Shown piece by piece: positions 1 to 8,843 of a DNA stretch of 64,000 nucleotides. The DNA comes from Dokdonella_A sp963834755 (GTDB taxonomy: Bacteria > Pseudomonadota > Gammaproteobacteria > Xanthomonadales > Rhodanobacteraceae), in contig CAWICQ010000010.1 of NCBI GenBank assembly GCA_963834755.1, positions 372,001-436,000 on the forward strand. Direction: 5' to 3'. Below the pieces are notes generated by a model. It made no database searches, was not told the DNA's origin, and saw only the letters and a list, made by a program, of their open reading frames with translations. The translations under genes were made by a program, and so were the position numbers. How positions within the stretch are numbered: position 1 is the first letter of the stretch; each line of letters opens with the position of its first letter.

Positions 1-934
1 CCAGCGCGAAGCTGGGATCGATGCGAACCGCGTTCGCGTACGCATCGGCTTGCGCACGCGACACCGAGTAGACGTAGCCCGCATCGTCGAGTGCGCGGCC
101 GCGCAGATAGGCCTCGAACGCGGCGGCGTTCTGCGTTGGTCTGTTGGCGACAGCGGCTTGCTCGGCGCCGCTCAGCTTCGCGTTCAGCGCGAGCGCGATC
201 GCACCGGCGACTTCGCCCTGCACGCCGAAAATGTCGTCGAGCTTGCGGTTGTAGATCTCGGCCCAGAGATGATCGTCGGTCGCGGCGCGGATCAGCTGCA
301 CGTTGATATGCACTGCGTCGCCGATCTTTTGCACGCTGCCTTCGAGAATATTGGCGACGCCGAGCTGACGCGCGATCTCCGGCAGATCGTCCGGACTGCT
401 CGCGTAGCGCTGCGTCGAGGTGCGTGAAATGACCTTCAACGCGCCGATCTTGGCGAGACGCGTCAGGATTTCGTCCTGAATACCCTCGGCGAAGAATGCG
501 TTGGATTTGTCCTCCGAAAGATTCTCGAACGGCAGTACTGCGATGGACTTGTCGGAAACCGCGCTTTTCGCGTCGCCTGCTTTTTGCGGAAGCAGATAGC
601 GCTGCGCGATGAGAAACAGCACCGCGATCACGAGTGCGCCGATGATGACGGCGTTGAGTCGTTGTCCGGTGCGGCGCGTGATCGATGCGTTGGGCGGCAC
701 GTCTTCGGTTCTGACGATGCCTTGCGGCGTCACCTCGTAAACCCACGCCAGGATCAGCACCAGCGGGAATCCGGCAACGATGACAAGCACGATGATGCGC
801 AGCGCAAGCGCGGAAACGTCGAAGATCGGCAGCACCTGCGTCGCAATCTGCACGACGAGCCAGCCCGCGACGGCGTACGCCGCCGCCGCCCGATAGACAT
901 TGCGGCGTCTGAGTTCCCTGAAGAACGACCGCAT
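1..934 (-). CDS. TolB/FlgO-like integral membrane protein, C-terminus cut by window edge
   Basis: The visible 311 residues start at ATG 934 behind a G-rich stretch. Three hydrophobic segments lie near residues 15-33, 44-66 and 92-112. They are followed by a FlgO/TolB-N-like domain (about 125-260) that begins KSIAVLPFENLS and contains FFAEGIQDEILTRLAKI, the hallmark of the large proteobacterial family of adenylate-cyclase-associated or TPR membrane proteins. In that family the domain is normally followed by TPR repeats; the last visible residues (about 280-311) look like the start of such a repeat, but the rest lies outside the window. Its exact role is not known; family members are often fused to cyclase or winged-helix input modules. 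The family assignment is good, the function open. Confidence 0.8.
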   Translation of the reverse strand, partial: MRSFFRELRRRNVYRAAAAYAVAGWLVVQIATQVLPIFDVSALALRIIVLVIVAGFPLVLILAWVYEVTPQGIVRTEDVPPNASITRRTGQRLNAVIIGALVIAVLFLIAQRYLLPQKAGDAKSAVSDKSIAVLPFENLSEDKSNAFFAEGIQDEILTRLAKIGALKVISRTSTQRYASSPDDLPEIARQLGVANILEGSVQKIGDAVHINVQLIRAATDDHLWAEIYNRKLDDIFGVQGEVAGAIALALNAKLSGAEQAAVANRPTQNAAAFEAYLRGRALDDAGYVYSVSRAQADAYANAVRIDPSFAL

Positions 935-1213
935 CGAAGCCCCCCAACGGCCCGCCGGATGCCGATGCATCGGCGAACGAGGCTCGATCATAGACCATCC
1001 ACGAGCCGGAACGGCCCCAGGGGACTCACGTACAGCAGGAACTCAAGGCGTCTGCGATCACTCGTCATCAGGCCGCGACGACTTGCGGCGCGACCACTAT
1101 GAGTGCGAAGAGAAATCCGATCACGACGGTGCGGAAACGGCGATGCCGAACGCGCCTAGTGAATCATGATTCGCGCCCCGCCAGACACGACGCCGCGATG
1201 GCGCCGTCTGGTC

Positions 1214-1525
1214 TTAGCCGACGAGCGTCTGTCCCGCGCGTTTGCGCTGACGGCGCGCGCGGCGTTCGGCGAGATGCGCTTCGAGCGTGGCCACGTTGGT
1301 TCCGGCGATGCGGATCGCGCGCATCAGCTGCTGTTCGCTGATGCCGAGCCAGCGCGCCCAGTACTGCATCGAATGCCAGTTGCGTACGTCGACGGCGGCG
1401 GTATCCCGCACGCTCGCCTCGGATGTCGACGCGGGCTTCGCGACGACGGTTGGCCGCGAGTCCGGGCGCGCATAGGCCTCAGTTGCCGCGGAATGTCGTT
1501 CAGTGACCAAGAAAGCGTGGTTCAT
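1214..1525 (-). CDS. DUF3606 domain protein
   Basis: A 103-residue protein. The C-terminal half (about residues 45-85) has the DUF3606 signature: a tryptophan-rich RNWHSMQYWARWLGIS segment, then a predicted helix with the LMRAIRIAG pattern and a basic tail. The family is small, usually 60-100 residues, and has no assigned biochemical function; the fold resembles a helix-turn-helix. I chose the ATG at 1525 (N-terminus MNHAFLV) rather than an upstream start at 1597, because the extra 24 residues are arginine- and proline-rich antisense-like sequence. It stands alone: the gene at 934 is separated by about 280 bases without a convincing gene. Confidence 0.65.
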   Translation of the reverse strand: MNHAFLVTERHSAATEAYARPDSRPTVVAKPASTSEASVRDTAAVDVRNWHSMQYWARWLGISEQQLMRAIRIAGTNVATLEAHLAERRARRQRKRAGQTLVG

Positions 1526-1820
1526 ACGTCGATCCACTCGTAAGTTGCGGCCCGCACGTCCGCCGCATCGCGGCGGCGGCGCTTGCGGCCGGGCCAATCA
1601 CCCGGACGAAGGCCGCGCGAACCCGCCGCCGCCGAAAAGCACGGCGCTTGCGGAGTTCCGGCGTGTGAGGCCCTTCACGATCCATCGATGACCGCCCGCC
1701 CGGACGGGAGGTGATCCGTCACCTCGATACAAGATCAATCAAGGTCCGTGCCAATGGACATGCTTGCGGACGTGGATCACACGAACGCGTGCGCCATTTC
1801 GGGCGGTCTGCTCGGAGTCT
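1526..1820. other. Intergenic stretch with one compact hairpin
   Basis: No convincing gene was seen. A perfect 7-bp stem (GAGGTGA/TCACCTC) with a TCCG tetraloop lies at 1708-1725. UNCG-type loops are very stable in RNA. There is no T-run on either side, so a classical terminator is not supported; it may mark the 3' end of the hexosaminidase transcript. Confidence 0.4.
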
Positions 1821-4166
1821 TCAGTGCTCGGCGGGGACGAGCTGCACGCGGTCGATGACCCAGAGCGGGTCGATGCCGCGGCTGGCGAACTCGAAGCAAA
1901 CGTCGTGCGCGCCGGTGATCGGGGGCCACGATGCGGACAGCGTCGTCAGCGCCGAATTCTGGCTCGCCGCATCGAGCGGAATCTTGGCGATGGGCGCGGC
2001 TTGGCAACTGTCGAGCTTCACGAGCAGCTCGCCCTGCACCGATGTCGGCGACGGGCGCGGGACCACGTTCGCAATATCATGCGCGAGCTGGAAGTTGTAA
2101 GGAATCTGGCCGACGCGCACCGCAATGCCGCCGATGCCGTCGAGCGGCGCTTGCGGCCAGAGCCAGCAAGGGTTGAAAAGATCGACGCTGAAGATCGCTC
2201 GCGCGCCGTCGGCAGGCGCGTCGTCTTCGAGTCGGAGCGCGAGTTTGCCGGTGCATTGCGAAAGCGCTGCGCTCGATCGCTGCAGCGCCATCTTACGCGT
2301 GAACGTGCGCAAGTTCGTCGGCGTGACCGCTCGATCATTGAAGAAGGCGGCGGAGCGCAACGTCGAGGGCAACGGCAAATGCAGCGGCGACGAATAGAGC
2401 GGTGACGCCGCATCCGGCTCGCCGCCGTCGATCGTGTAGCGGATCGGGAATCCGACCTGATCGGCAAGCACGACATTGACGCGATCGTTCGAGAGATCGT
2501 AAGTCTCGGCGACGTCGACCGTGAATGCGCTGTCGGCGACGCGAACACCGAGCGCGCGCTGACGCGCCATTTCGGCGACGAGTCGCTCGACGAATCCGTG
2601 CCAATTGCGCGATGCCGCCGGCGACCACAACACCTCGGCCAACGCATCGAGTCGCGGGAACGCAGCATGTTCAACACGCGCTTCGGTTCGCATGTGCTCG
2701 GTCCACAATGCGGCCTCGGCGCCGAGCACGTGCGCCGCCGCGGCGGGCGGCATGACGGACGGCACCGGTTCAAACGCATAAATGTCGGCCAGCGTGCGCA
2801 CGTCCGGCCGGCCGGGCGAATCATCGTCGGCGGCGCTCTGCAGGTGATCGAGATAAAGGTCGGGCGACGGCGCCATGACGACGTCGTGCCCCGCTTGCGC
2901 TGCCTCGATGCCGCCCTTCGCTCCGCGCCACGACATCACGATCGCATCGGCCGGAATGCCGCCTTCGAGGATTTCGTCCCAGCCGACGAGGCGGCGACCG
3001 CGTGCGGCAAGATGTTTTTCGATCTCGCCGACGAACCAGCCTTGCAACGCGTTCTCGTCGCGAACACCGAGCTCGCGCATGCGCGCCTGCACGCGTGGCG
3101 AATTCCTCCATTGATCCTTGACCGCTTCGTCGCCACCGACATGAACGTACGGACCCGGAAAGATCTCGACCACTTCGTCAAGCACGTTCTCGACGAACGC
3201 GAGCGTGCTCGCGTCGGCGTTGACGAGATACGTATGCACGCCCCAATCGTGCGACACGGCCGGCGCATCGCCGAGCGATCCGAGTTCCGGATACGCAGCG
3301 ATCGCGGCCTGCATGTGTCCGGGCATGTCGATCTCGGGAACAATCGTCACGTAGCGCTCGGACGCGTAGCGCACGATGTCGCGGATCTCGTCCTGCGTGT
3401 AATACCCGCCGTATCGCACCGGCCGGCCGTCGGCATCGGTTCCCGCCGCGCCGGCTGGACGACGCCACGCGCCGACGGACGTGAGTTTCGGATAACGTCT
3501 GATCTCGATGCGCCAGCCCTGATCGTCGGTCAGATGCCATTGCAAGATGTTGAGCTTCAGCAGAGCGATCTGATCGATGAAGCGCTTGATGAATTCCGGG
3601 GATTGGTAATGCCGCGCCGAGTCGAGCATGATCCCGCGCCATGCGAAACGCGGACGGTCGGCGATGTGGACTTGCGCGACATCGATATTCGAAACCTTGG
3701 CCGTGTCTTCCGTGAGCAATTGCCACAGCGTGACGCCGCCGTAGAAAAGCCCGCGCGGCTCACGCGCGATGACCTGGATGCGATGCGCACCGATGGCGAG
3801 ATCGTAACCTTCGCCGGACGGCACGACGGGAGCGCCCGCGTCGAGGGTGAATACGATCGCGTCGCGCGCATCGCCGCCGTCGAACGGGCGCACGTCGAGA
3901 TGAATATCGCGCGTTTCGGCGAGCGATGCAGCGAAACGGCGCGCGATGCCGGCGGCTTCGGCGTTCTTCGAATCGACGATCAGCGCGACACCGTTGCGCA
4001 GATGAAATATGCCGGGCTTGCGTTCGACCAGCGCGGGCTGCGGAATCAGTGAAAGTGTTTGCGCGTCCGCTCTCGTCGCTGGAATGGACGTCGTCGCGCA
4101 GCCGCACAGCGCTGCAACGACGAGCGAGGCGTACAGGATCGTCCTGACAAGGTGCGAGAACCCCAT
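1821..4166 (-). CDS. Beta-N-acetylhexosaminidase, GH20 lipoprotein
   Basis: About 781 residues from ATG 4166. It hydrolyses terminal GlcNAc from chitooligosaccharides or glycans, probably in the periplasm or at the outer membrane. The N-terminus is a signal peptide ending in a lipobox-like LCGC (cysteine near residue 22). A GH20b-type domain follows, then the catalytic barrel: RGIMLDSARHY, LNILQWHLTDDQGWRIEI and the catalytic Asp-Glu pair in HVGGDEA. The C-terminal part has a chitobiase-type beta domain and a further cysteine-containing beta-rich segment of about 120 residues. The frame stays open upstream to 4367, but that extension translates a REP-like repeat, so the start after the repeat is preferred; no strong ribosome site is visible. 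It lies downstream of the TonB receptor, as in Xanthomonas GlcNAc loci. Confidence 0.92.
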   Translation of the reverse strand: MGFSHLVRTILYASLVVAALCGCATTSIPATRADAQTLSLIPQPALVERKPGIFHLRNGVALIVDSKNAEAAGIARRFAASLAETRDIHLDVRPFDGGDARDAIVFTLDAGAPVVPSGEGYDLAIGAHRIQVIAREPRGLFYGGVTLWQLLTEDTAKVSNIDVAQVHIADRPRFAWRGIMLDSARHYQSPEFIKRFIDQIALLKLNILQWHLTDDQGWRIEIRRYPKLTSVGAWRRPAGAAGTDADGRPVRYGGYYTQDEIRDIVRYASERYVTIVPEIDMPGHMQAAIAAYPELGSLGDAPAVSHDWGVHTYLVNADASTLAFVENVLDEVVEIFPGPYVHVGGDEAVKDQWRNSPRVQARMRELGVRDENALQGWFVGEIEKHLAARGRRLVGWDEILEGGIPADAIVMSWRGAKGGIEAAQAGHDVVMAPSPDLYLDHLQSAADDDSPGRPDVRTLADIYAFEPVPSVMPPAAAAHVLGAEAALWTEHMRTEARVEHAAFPRLDALAEVLWSPAASRNWHGFVERLVAEMARQRALGVRVADSAFTVDVAETYDLSNDRVNVVLADQVGFPIRYTIDGGEPDAASPLYSSPLHLPLPSTLRSAAFFNDRAVTPTNLRTFTRKMALQRSSAALSQCTGKLALRLEDDAPADGARAIFSVDLFNPCWLWPQAPLDGIGGIAVRVGQIPYNFQLAHDIANVVPRPSPTSVQGELLVKLDSCQAAPIAKIPLDAASQNSALTTLSASWPPITGAHDVCFEFASRGIDPLWVIDRVQLVPAEH

Positions 4167-4170
4167 CTTC

Positions 4171-4307
4171 GTCATCCCGGCGAAAGCCGGGATCCATTTT
4201 CGCCCTTGTGCGGGCTCGAGTATCGAAACAAATTCTGGCGTTCGCGCTCGTCGTTTCCCCAAGGCCGGAGAGACAATGGCGCTGGGTCCCGCTTTCGCCG
4301 GGACGAC
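4171..4307. repeat. Inverted pair of REP-like palindromic elements
   Basis: GTCATCCCGGCGAAAGCCGG starts at 4171. A near copy in reverse orientation (TCCCGCTTTCGCCGGGACGA) lies at 4287-4306. Each copy is itself palindromic around GCGAAAGC. This core is a widespread intergenic repeat in proteobacterial genomes. The pair fills the gap between the receptor terminator and the hexosaminidase start. Confidence 0.75.
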
Positions 4308-4342
4308 GACGAGAAATGTTGAGACAGCGCCGCGCATCGGCC

Positions 4343-4378
4343 AAAAACAACGGGTCCGGAAACACACTCCGGACCCGT
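4343..4378 (-). terminator. Rho-independent terminator of the TonB receptor gene
   Basis: Perfect 10-bp stem (ACGGGTCCGG/CCGGACCCGT) at 4350-4359 and 4369-4378 with a 9-base loop, followed on the minus strand by a T-rich run at 4347-4343. It begins 27 bases past the receptor stop, so the hexosaminidase gene probably has its own promoter or depends on read-through. Confidence 0.85.
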
Positions 4379-4404
4379 AACCGATCGCATGCCGAGGGCG
4401 ATGG

Positions 4405-7353
4405 TCAGAACTCGAAATGCAACGAGGCCATGTAGCGGCGGCCGGTCTTGTACTTGCCGGCGATCATGTCTTTGTCGCCGAGATATTGCAGATACGTCTC
4501 GTCGAGCAGGTTCATCGCGTTGAGATTCAGCGAGAAATTCTCGCTGAAGCGCCAGCTGGCGGACGCATCAAGCTCGCGATAGTCGTCGACCGACGCGGGC
4601 GGCGCACCGGCGACGTAACCGCCGGCGAGATAATGACTGCGCCAGCCGTATGTGATGCGCGCCGAGAACGGGCCTTGCTCGTAGTACGGGCTGATGTTGT
4701 AGGCGTTCTTCGAGTTGTAAGGCAGATCCTGGCCCGACTTCGTGGAGCCGTCGGCGAGCGTGTAGTTCGCGTACATGCCGAACCCGGTTTCGCCGAACGG
4801 TTGCTGATAGCTCAGCGTCAAGCCTTTCACGGTCGCCTTGCCGCCGTTGAGCGGGCGCAGCACGCTGTAATCGCAGAAGCCCTGCGTGTCGCAGTTGCCG
4901 AGACCGCCCTGCACATAGACGCGCTGGTACGTGTCGGGATCGGTCGTCGAGATCGTGTTGAACTGGCGCTCGATGTGCGAATCGGTCGTGATGTAGTTGA
5001 TGATGTTCTTGTAGAACACCGACGCCGCCAGCACCGATTGCTCGGCGAAATACCACTCGGCCGAGAGATCGAAGTTGACCGACTTGTACGGATCAAGACC
5101 CGCATTGCCGCCGGATCCGGTGAGCACCGTGTCGTTGAGGAACGTGTTGTGCACTTCCTGGTTGTACGGCGCCCACGCGACGACTTCCGCGGCCGCGCCG
5201 CGCAACACGACATCCGGCGCGACATCCCAGGCGATGTTGAACGCCGGCAACGTGTTGTTGTGCGTCGTGTCGGCGGTCTGATAAGAACCGGCCGGCGGCG
5301 GATAGCTCGGCGTGCCGCTGTAGTTGTAGCCCGAGCTTTGGATATCGGTGTGCACGAAGCGCAAACCGAAGTTGCCGCGCACGCCGTCGCCGCCGAAATT
5401 CGCCTGCGCATAGGCCGCATCCGATTCCTGCGTCAGCGCGTACGTATTGTTGAGGAACGACGCCGGATCCGGTGAATTGCCGAGCGGACTGCCGAGCACC
5501 CAGTTCATCACATCGTTGAAGCTTGTTTCGACATGGTGACGCTGATCGTTCGCGAAGCCCGAAAACCCGTTGAGGATGTCGGTGTAGCCGTTGAATCCGA
5601 TGGTGGCGAGATCTGCGGTGCGCACGCCGCCGACGATGTAGAGCGCGCGGCTCTCGTCGTGCTTGGCGTAGCGCACGCCGATCAGCAACTCGTTGACGAA
5701 GCTGTCGAGGTTCTTGCTCCAGTCGGCCTGACCGTAGACGTCTTTCGCTTTGGCCGGCCACTGGCCGTAATTGCCGCCCCAGCCGCCGCCGGGTGTGTCG
5801 CCGTCGTGCCAATTGGCCGGATTCGCCGCTGCGGCGGAATCATCGAACGTGATGCCGCGACGGATATCCCACGAATAGCCGCCGTTGTAGTACGGCTCGA
5901 TGAAGGCCTGCGCATTGTCGGTGTCGTTCGACTTGCTGTAGCCGCCTTGTCCCGAAAGGCTCCAACCGTCGCCGTGATAGACACCCGTGAGATCGATGCC
6001 GTAGGTCCTCACGACCGACGTGCGCGCCTGATTGTCGAGATACGTATTCACCGGACCCGTGCCGCCGTTGGCGACGAGACCCGGACACGTCGGATCGTCA
6101 TTGCCGCACGAATGTCCGCCGGTGATGAGACCGTTGCCGCCCGGCGTCAGGCTCGTGATGTTGAGCGGCGTCTGGCTGGTGAAGCCGTACATCGACTGGT
6201 TGAAGTTGTTGAAGTTCTCGCGGATGTAGAGGCCCTTGGCGTCGAACTCGAGCTGATCGCTAGGCTTCCACTGCAGGTTGATCGTTCCGCTGTCGCGTTT
6301 GCGCGTCTGCTGGAAATACGCCGCGTTGATTTCCTGCGGCATCAGATCGTTCGGATTCAGCGTGCCGTTCGCGATACCCGCGGCGACAGCCGGACTCGCC
6401 GACAGACTCGATACCGGGCTGTAGCCGAAAATCTCCTCGCCCTGGCGATCGACTTTCTCTTCGTAATGCTGCGCGGAGATCGCCGCACCGAACGTGTTGT
6501 CGGCGCTCTTCCCGCTGTACAGGAACGACGCGTTCGGCTTGGTCGAATCGGACTGATCGCCGTAGGTCACACCGACGGAACCCGAGATCGTGTTGTTCGG
6601 CAGATCCAGCGGCTCGCGCGTGTGCATGATCACCGTGCCGCCGATGCTGCCTTCGGGCAGACGTGCTTCGGGCGATTTGTAGACTTCGAGCTTGCCGAGA
6701 ATTTCCGGCGCGAGCAGCGTGTAATCGAAACCGCGATTCGGCTGTTCGCCGTAGAGCCACGTCGTTTCCGCGACCGGATGTCCGTCAAGGAACGTCAGGT
6801 TCAGGCTCGGATCGGTGCCGTTGATGCTGACACGCTCGCCCTGGCCGAAGCGCCGGTCGATGGTGACGCCGGGAATCTGCGCCATCGCCTCGGCGACGTT
6901 CGTGCTCGGGAACTTGCCGATGTCCTCGGCGGTGATCGCATCGACGACCGCGTCGGCGTCGCGCTTGGTTTCCAGCGAGCGCTTGAGGCTCTCGCGGATG
7001 CCGCGCACGACGATGGTTTCCATTTCCGTGCTGTTCGATGTCGTCGCGTCGTCCGCCGCAGCCGCGGGACCGGCGGCAGGCGCGGCGGCATCGGGCGTCT
7101 GCACGGCGCCGTTCTGCGTGGGAGCAGGCGCTTCCTCGGCATACAGCGCTGCCGCGAAGCTCAAGCCGGCGAGGATGCTGGCTGACAGAGCGGTACGCAG
7201 GATCGCCCCGGCACAGGGATGTGCCGCCGCATCGAGCGAGAAAGTGCTGGATGCGACAAACGTGGCGCGGCTCTGCCGCGACCGTTTGTTTTGCAAACCG
7301 CGGCAGGCTGCCCGGTTTTGCAAATGACTCGATAGCGTTCTACGGCACGTCAT
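4405..7353 (-). CDS. TonB-dependent outer membrane receptor of the GlcNAc/chitooligosaccharide locus
   Basis: 982 residues from ATG 7353, with AGAGGGGAG just upstream. It belongs to the Xanthomonas/Caulobacter group of TonB-dependent receptors, 22-strand outer-membrane barrels that import large ligands using TonB energy. After a long basic leader and signal segment, the TonB box/plug region carries ETIVVRGIRESLKRSLETK and EAMAQIPGVTIDRR. The barrel ends in the typical terminal phenylalanine (SLHFEF). The frame extends to 7446 with a TTG codon, which I reject because the internal ATG has a good ribosome site. The substrate is inferred from neighbours (kinase, hexosaminidase, nag genes): chitooligosaccharides or GlcNAc-containing glycans. 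The terminator at 4343-4378 ends the transcript. Confidence 0.93.
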   Translation of the reverse strand: MTCRRTLSSHLQNRAACRGLQNKRSRQSRATFVASSTFSLDAAAHPCAGAILRTALSASILAGLSFAAALYAEEAPAPTQNGAVQTPDAAAPAAGPAAAADDATTSNSTEMETIVVRGIRESLKRSLETKRDADAVVDAITAEDIGKFPSTNVAEAMAQIPGVTIDRRFGQGERVSINGTDPSLNLTFLDGHPVAETTWLYGEQPNRGFDYTLLAPEILGKLEVYKSPEARLPEGSIGGTVIMHTREPLDLPNNTISGSVGVTYGDQSDSTKPNASFLYSGKSADNTFGAAISAQHYEEKVDRQGEEIFGYSPVSSLSASPAVAAGIANGTLNPNDLMPQEINAAYFQQTRKRDSGTINLQWKPSDQLEFDAKGLYIRENFNNFNQSMYGFTSQTPLNITSLTPGGNGLITGGHSCGNDDPTCPGLVANGGTGPVNTYLDNQARTSVVRTYGIDLTGVYHGDGWSLSGQGGYSKSNDTDNAQAFIEPYYNGGYSWDIRRGITFDDSAAAANPANWHDGDTPGGGWGGNYGQWPAKAKDVYGQADWSKNLDSFVNELLIGVRYAKHDESRALYIVGGVRTADLATIGFNGYTDILNGFSGFANDQRHHVETSFNDVMNWVLGSPLGNSPDPASFLNNTYALTQESDAAYAQANFGGDGVRGNFGLRFVHTDIQSSGYNYSGTPSYPPPAGSYQTADTTHNNTLPAFNIAWDVAPDVVLRGAAAEVVAWAPYNQEVHNTFLNDTVLTGSGGNAGLDPYKSVNFDLSAEWYFAEQSVLAASVFYKNIINYITTDSHIERQFNTISTTDPDTYQRVYVQGGLGNCDTQGFCDYSVLRPLNGGKATVKGLTLSYQQPFGETGFGMYANYTLADGSTKSGQDLPYNSKNAYNISPYYEQGPFSARITYGWRSHYLAGGYVAGAPPASVDDYRELDASASWRFSENFSLNLNAMNLLDETYLQYLGDKDMIAGKYKTGRRYMASLHFEF

Positions 7354-7471
7354 GACACTCCCCTCTTTTGGTGGTATCGGCTTGCGCGCGTGTCCTCGCA
7401 TCGCTTTGCCGGCTCTTGGTGGTCCTGCATCGATGAAACTCCTCAAACAAGATCCTCGGCGCGCACGCGCG

Positions 7472-8524
7472 TCATGCGTGGCTGCGCTCGCGCGGCGCGC
7501 GCGGGTTGACCGAATGTCTGTCCAGATACCAGCTCGCCGCGCCGATCACGCCGAGCTGCGCGTGCTCGACCAGCCGCACCGGCGTGCGCGCGAGCACTTG
7601 GCGCATCACGCCCTTGTCGAGAAAACGTTCGACGAACGTGCTGCGCGTCAGGAGCTCCTTCATCTGCGGCAACACGCCGCCGGCGAGATAGATGCCGCCT
7701 TGCGCGCCATACAGCAGCGCGAGATCGCCGAGCACGGCGCCGAGCCAGCCGCAAAAAACGGACACGGTTTCGATGGCGACGGCATCGCTCTCGGCGAGCG
7801 CCGCGGCGGTGATCTCCGCCGGCATGCGCTGTTGTGCCGTCGCGCCGCGCAGCGCGGCGAGCGCGCGATAGAGATTGGCGAGACCCGTGCCGGACAGCAC
7901 GTGCTCGATCTGCACGCGCGCGTTGTGCTTGCGCAGCTCGCGCAGGATCTCGATCTCGAGATCGGTCTGCGCGGCGAGCGTGGCCTGTCCCGCCTCGGTG
8001 GCGAGAATGACCGGACGCTGCGCGTGCGGAATGCGCAGCGCCGCACCGAGCCCCGTGCCGGGACCGACGACGAGCATTGGCCCCGGCAGTGCCGCCTGCG
8101 ACGGCCCGCTCAACAATGTCGCGCTCGAAGCGTCGACGTGGCCGATCGCATGCGCGACCGCCTCGAAATCATTCACGATCGCGAGCTCGCTGACGCCGAG
8201 CGTGCTGCGCAGATCCGCCAACGACACCGGCCACGGCAGATTGACGTTGACGACCGTATCGTCGATGACGTAACCGGCGAGCGCGAGCGCAATGCGATCC
8301 ACCTCATCGCCCGGTACGGTCGCGCGGAATTCTTCGATGATCGCGGCGAGACTCGGATAATCCGCGCACGCGTATTTGCGGTATTGCAGGATCGCGAAAT
8401 CGTCGTTGCCGCCCGGTCCCGCGTCGAGCAGCGCGACCCGCGCGTGCGTGCCGCCGATGTCGGCCGCGATCAGGGATGCGGTGCTTGCCCGCGCAAGCTC
8501 GCCCTGGCTGGTCGTTCCGCCCAC
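7472..8524 (-). CDS. Glucokinase-family sugar kinase, probable GlcNAc kinase
   Basis: 350 residues from a GTG at 8524 behind GGAGAGGGAAG. The N-terminal ATP/phosphate motif is ADIGGTHARVALLD; GPGTGLGAAL and YLAGGVLP are the other glucokinase-family signatures. The family phosphorylates glucose. In Xanthomonas-type nag clusters a Glk-like enzyme replaces a ROK-family GlcNAc kinase, so GlcNAc 6-phosphorylation in the cytoplasm is the likely job here, inferred from context. It is first in the minus-strand arm, divergent from nagP, with 118 bases to the receptor gene. Confidence 0.88.
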   Translation of the reverse strand: MGGTTSQGELARASTASLIAADIGGTHARVALLDAGPGGNDDFAILQYRKYACADYPSLAAIIEEFRATVPGDEVDRIALALAGYVIDDTVVNVNLPWPVSLADLRSTLGVSELAIVNDFEAVAHAIGHVDASSATLLSGPSQAALPGPMLVVGPGTGLGAALRIPHAQRPVILATEAGQATLAAQTDLEIEILRELRKHNARVQIEHVLSGTGLANLYRALAALRGATAQQRMPAEITAAALAESDAVAIETVSVFCGWLGAVLGDLALLYGAQGGIYLAGGVLPQMKELLTRSTFVERFLDKGVMRQVLARTPVRLVEHAQLGVIGAASWYLDRHSVNPRAPRERSHA

Positions 8525-8598
8525 TCTTCCCTCTCCGCAAGAACTGCCGCCGCCCGGTTCGTGCGACCGGTTCGGTTGTGGCGCAGTCTCAAGGTGAA

Positions 8599-8612
8599 TG
8601 ACAACGTTGTCA
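8599..8612. promoter_or_regulatory. LacI-type operator (probable NagR box 1)
   Basis: TGACAACGTTGTCA is a perfect 14-bp palindrome with the central CG typical of LacI-family operators. It sits 75 bases upstream of the kinase start, in the gap between the divergent kinase and nagP genes. Regulation by the nearby LacI protein (10334-11371) is inferred. Confidence 0.75.
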
Positions 8613-8755
8613 ATACGCGTTGCAAAAATATGTCAGAACAACGATTTGCGAGCGACTTCGATTGAACCTTCGAGATGCTGCTGCCGAAGAATCCGGGCCG
8701 AAACTGCATGAAATTGCCTAAAAAAGGCCGTGTAGCGCGAAGTTGGGACACAGAC

Positions 8756-8769
8756 TGACAACGTTGATA
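8756..8769. promoter_or_regulatory. LacI-type operator (probable NagR box 2)
   Basis: TGACAACGTTGATA shares the first 11 bases of box 1 and has an imperfect right half. It is 75 bases upstream of the nagP start. The two boxes are 157 bp apart, about 15 helical turns, which could allow looping. The rest of the 8525-8843 gap is moderately AT-rich promoter sequence with no gene. Confidence 0.65.
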
Positions 8770-8843
8770 TTCGTAGACAGCAAGCAGACAATCCGACGCG
8801 GCGCCGAGCCATTGCGGCGTGCCGGACACGAGGGGAGTCTTGG

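Noticed and set aside
1000..1180. Possible tiny membrane peptide on the minus strand ending VVAPQVVAA
   Set aside because: It has only a GTG start and about 19 residues, no ribosome site and no conservation evidence.
5533..7185. 550-residue open frame antisense to the TonB receptor
   Set aside because: The complementary strand encodes an unmistakable receptor; this frame is low in information.
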